Notes under the pieces: generated by a model
Told to the model about the DNA's origin: nothing
What the model saw: the letters and a program-made list of their open reading frames with translations, nothing else
The model's database searches: none
Part shown: in pieces, positions 63,441-64,000 of the stretch
Layout of the letters: each line of letters starts with the position of its first letter
How positions within the stretch are numbered: the first letter of the stretch is position 1
Origin: Rhynochetos jubatus
Taxonomy: Eukaryota; Chordata; Aves; Eurypygiformes; Rhynochetidae
Direction of reading: 5' to 3'
Length of the DNA stretch: 64,000 bases
NCBI GenBank assembly: GCA_027574665.1
Contig: CM050651.1
Span: forward strand, 7,441,501-7,505,500
Program-made: the position numbers and the translations under genes

Positions 63441-63485
63441 CACAAATCCTTCCATTGACTTCACTGGGAGTTGGATCAACACCTT
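63441..63485 (+). repeat. Possible remnant of an old dispersed repeat
   Basis: TCCATTGACTTCACTGGGAG followed by TTGGATCAAC resembles a phrase (CCATTGACTTCAATGGGAG...TGGATCAGG) that I recall as recurring in reptile and bird genomes in ancient LINE-like repeats. A similar string lies on the opposite strand at 31881-31900. The assignment is from memory and needs a repeat-library search. Confidence 0.35.
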
Positions 63486-64000
63486 AGTGAGAACGTTCGA
63501 AAGAGAGTCTCTGGAGTTAAACTATCAGTTCTTCATCCAACCCTCATTGAAATCAATTAAATCTCTCCATTAACTTCAATCAATCTTGGATCTAGCTTTA
63601 AAACACAGATTTTGTATAATGGGACATATGGAGGCTATTCTATCAAGTGTGTTTTGAACAGACAAGGGCATGAGCATTTGGACAGAGGACTGAAAGCTAG
63701 TATTAACTGGATACAAACTATTAGATGTTGGAAAACTGTGACATTAATTACTTTTAAAAGGGTATGATTGGTGAAATAAATCAGAAATCTTCATTCTCTG
63801 TAAACCATTTTTAGGTTTTTAAAGAGGATTGAACTGTGGCTGCCTCTTCGTTGGTTCTGGTTCAGAAAAGCAGTCCCATTCAGACAGCAGTTAAGCAATG
63901 CAACTGAAGTGAAGGCGTAACTCCTTTCTTAAGGAGAGGTGGAATTAAACACATGCTTTAGTGATTTCCTGACCTGGGGCTTTTATTTTCCTTCTGTGAA

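Larger units (their letters stand above)
57361..64000. other. Non-coding sequence, mostly unique
   Basis: No gene is supported. The stretch contains another G/T-rich tract (58811-58872), a possible terminal exon (58879-59009), an AT-rich TAA tract (61819-61856), a small exon candidate (62561-62597) and a motif at 63451-63470 resembling an old dispersed repeat. The rest is unique and AT-rich to the end of the window. Confidence 0.55.

Noticed and set aside
1..64000. Search for an undescribed multi-gene system, CRISPR array, tRNA or rRNA gene
   Set aside because: The sequence is vertebrate non-coding DNA. I found no repeat-spacer array, cloverleaf, rRNA block or gene cluster on either strand.

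Overview
The window looks like non-coding nuclear DNA from a bird. The host is inferred from its repeats. A 5'-truncated CR1 LINE (52199-52530) ends in the CR1 3' terminus ATTCTATG. A full-length TG...CA long terminal repeat (7990-8572) resembles a family I know from avian, mostly neoavian, endogenous retroviruses. Two older CR1 scraps add to this. The remainder is AT-rich, largely unique sequence with scattered poly(T)/poly(G,T) tracts. I find no convincing protein-coding gene, no rRNA or tRNA gene, no CRISPR and no bacterial features. The open frames are short and I could not assign any of them to a protein family. A large intron or an intergenic desert is the simplest reading.

Layout: 1-7984 is unique sequence with one CR1 3' fragment (about 2224-2290) and low-complexity tracts. 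At 7985-8577 is a solo LTR with a perfect 5-bp target duplication, a palindromic CRE, a TATA box and an ATTAAA signal. From 8578 to 40905 the sequence is mostly unique, with a perfect 19-bp hairpin at 35224-35270 and several splice-site-bounded exon candidates. A 26-base poly(C) run sits at 40906-40931. Around 44081-44138 is another old CR1 end. At 46500-46818 lie an LTR-like fragment and a 95-bp minus-strand element made of both ends of the same LTR family with its middle missing. The young CR1 is at 52199-52530. A CpG-rich patch lies at about 55570-55890 and a long G/T-rich tract at 57177-57360. The rest is unique.

Because there is no gene to annotate, I looked for acceptor/donor pairs at exon-like spacing. 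The best on the plus strand is 50292-50401, with a strong polypyrimidine acceptor, a GTGAGT donor and one open frame throughout. Next is 30930-31089. The best on the minus strand is 38814-38730. Four plus-strand candidates (30930-31089, 47111-47169, 50292-50401, 62561-62597) can be joined in compatible reading phase. Vertebrate introns are full of pseudo-exons, so these are hypotheses for transcript data to test, not gene calls. I saw no evidence for an undescribed biological system.
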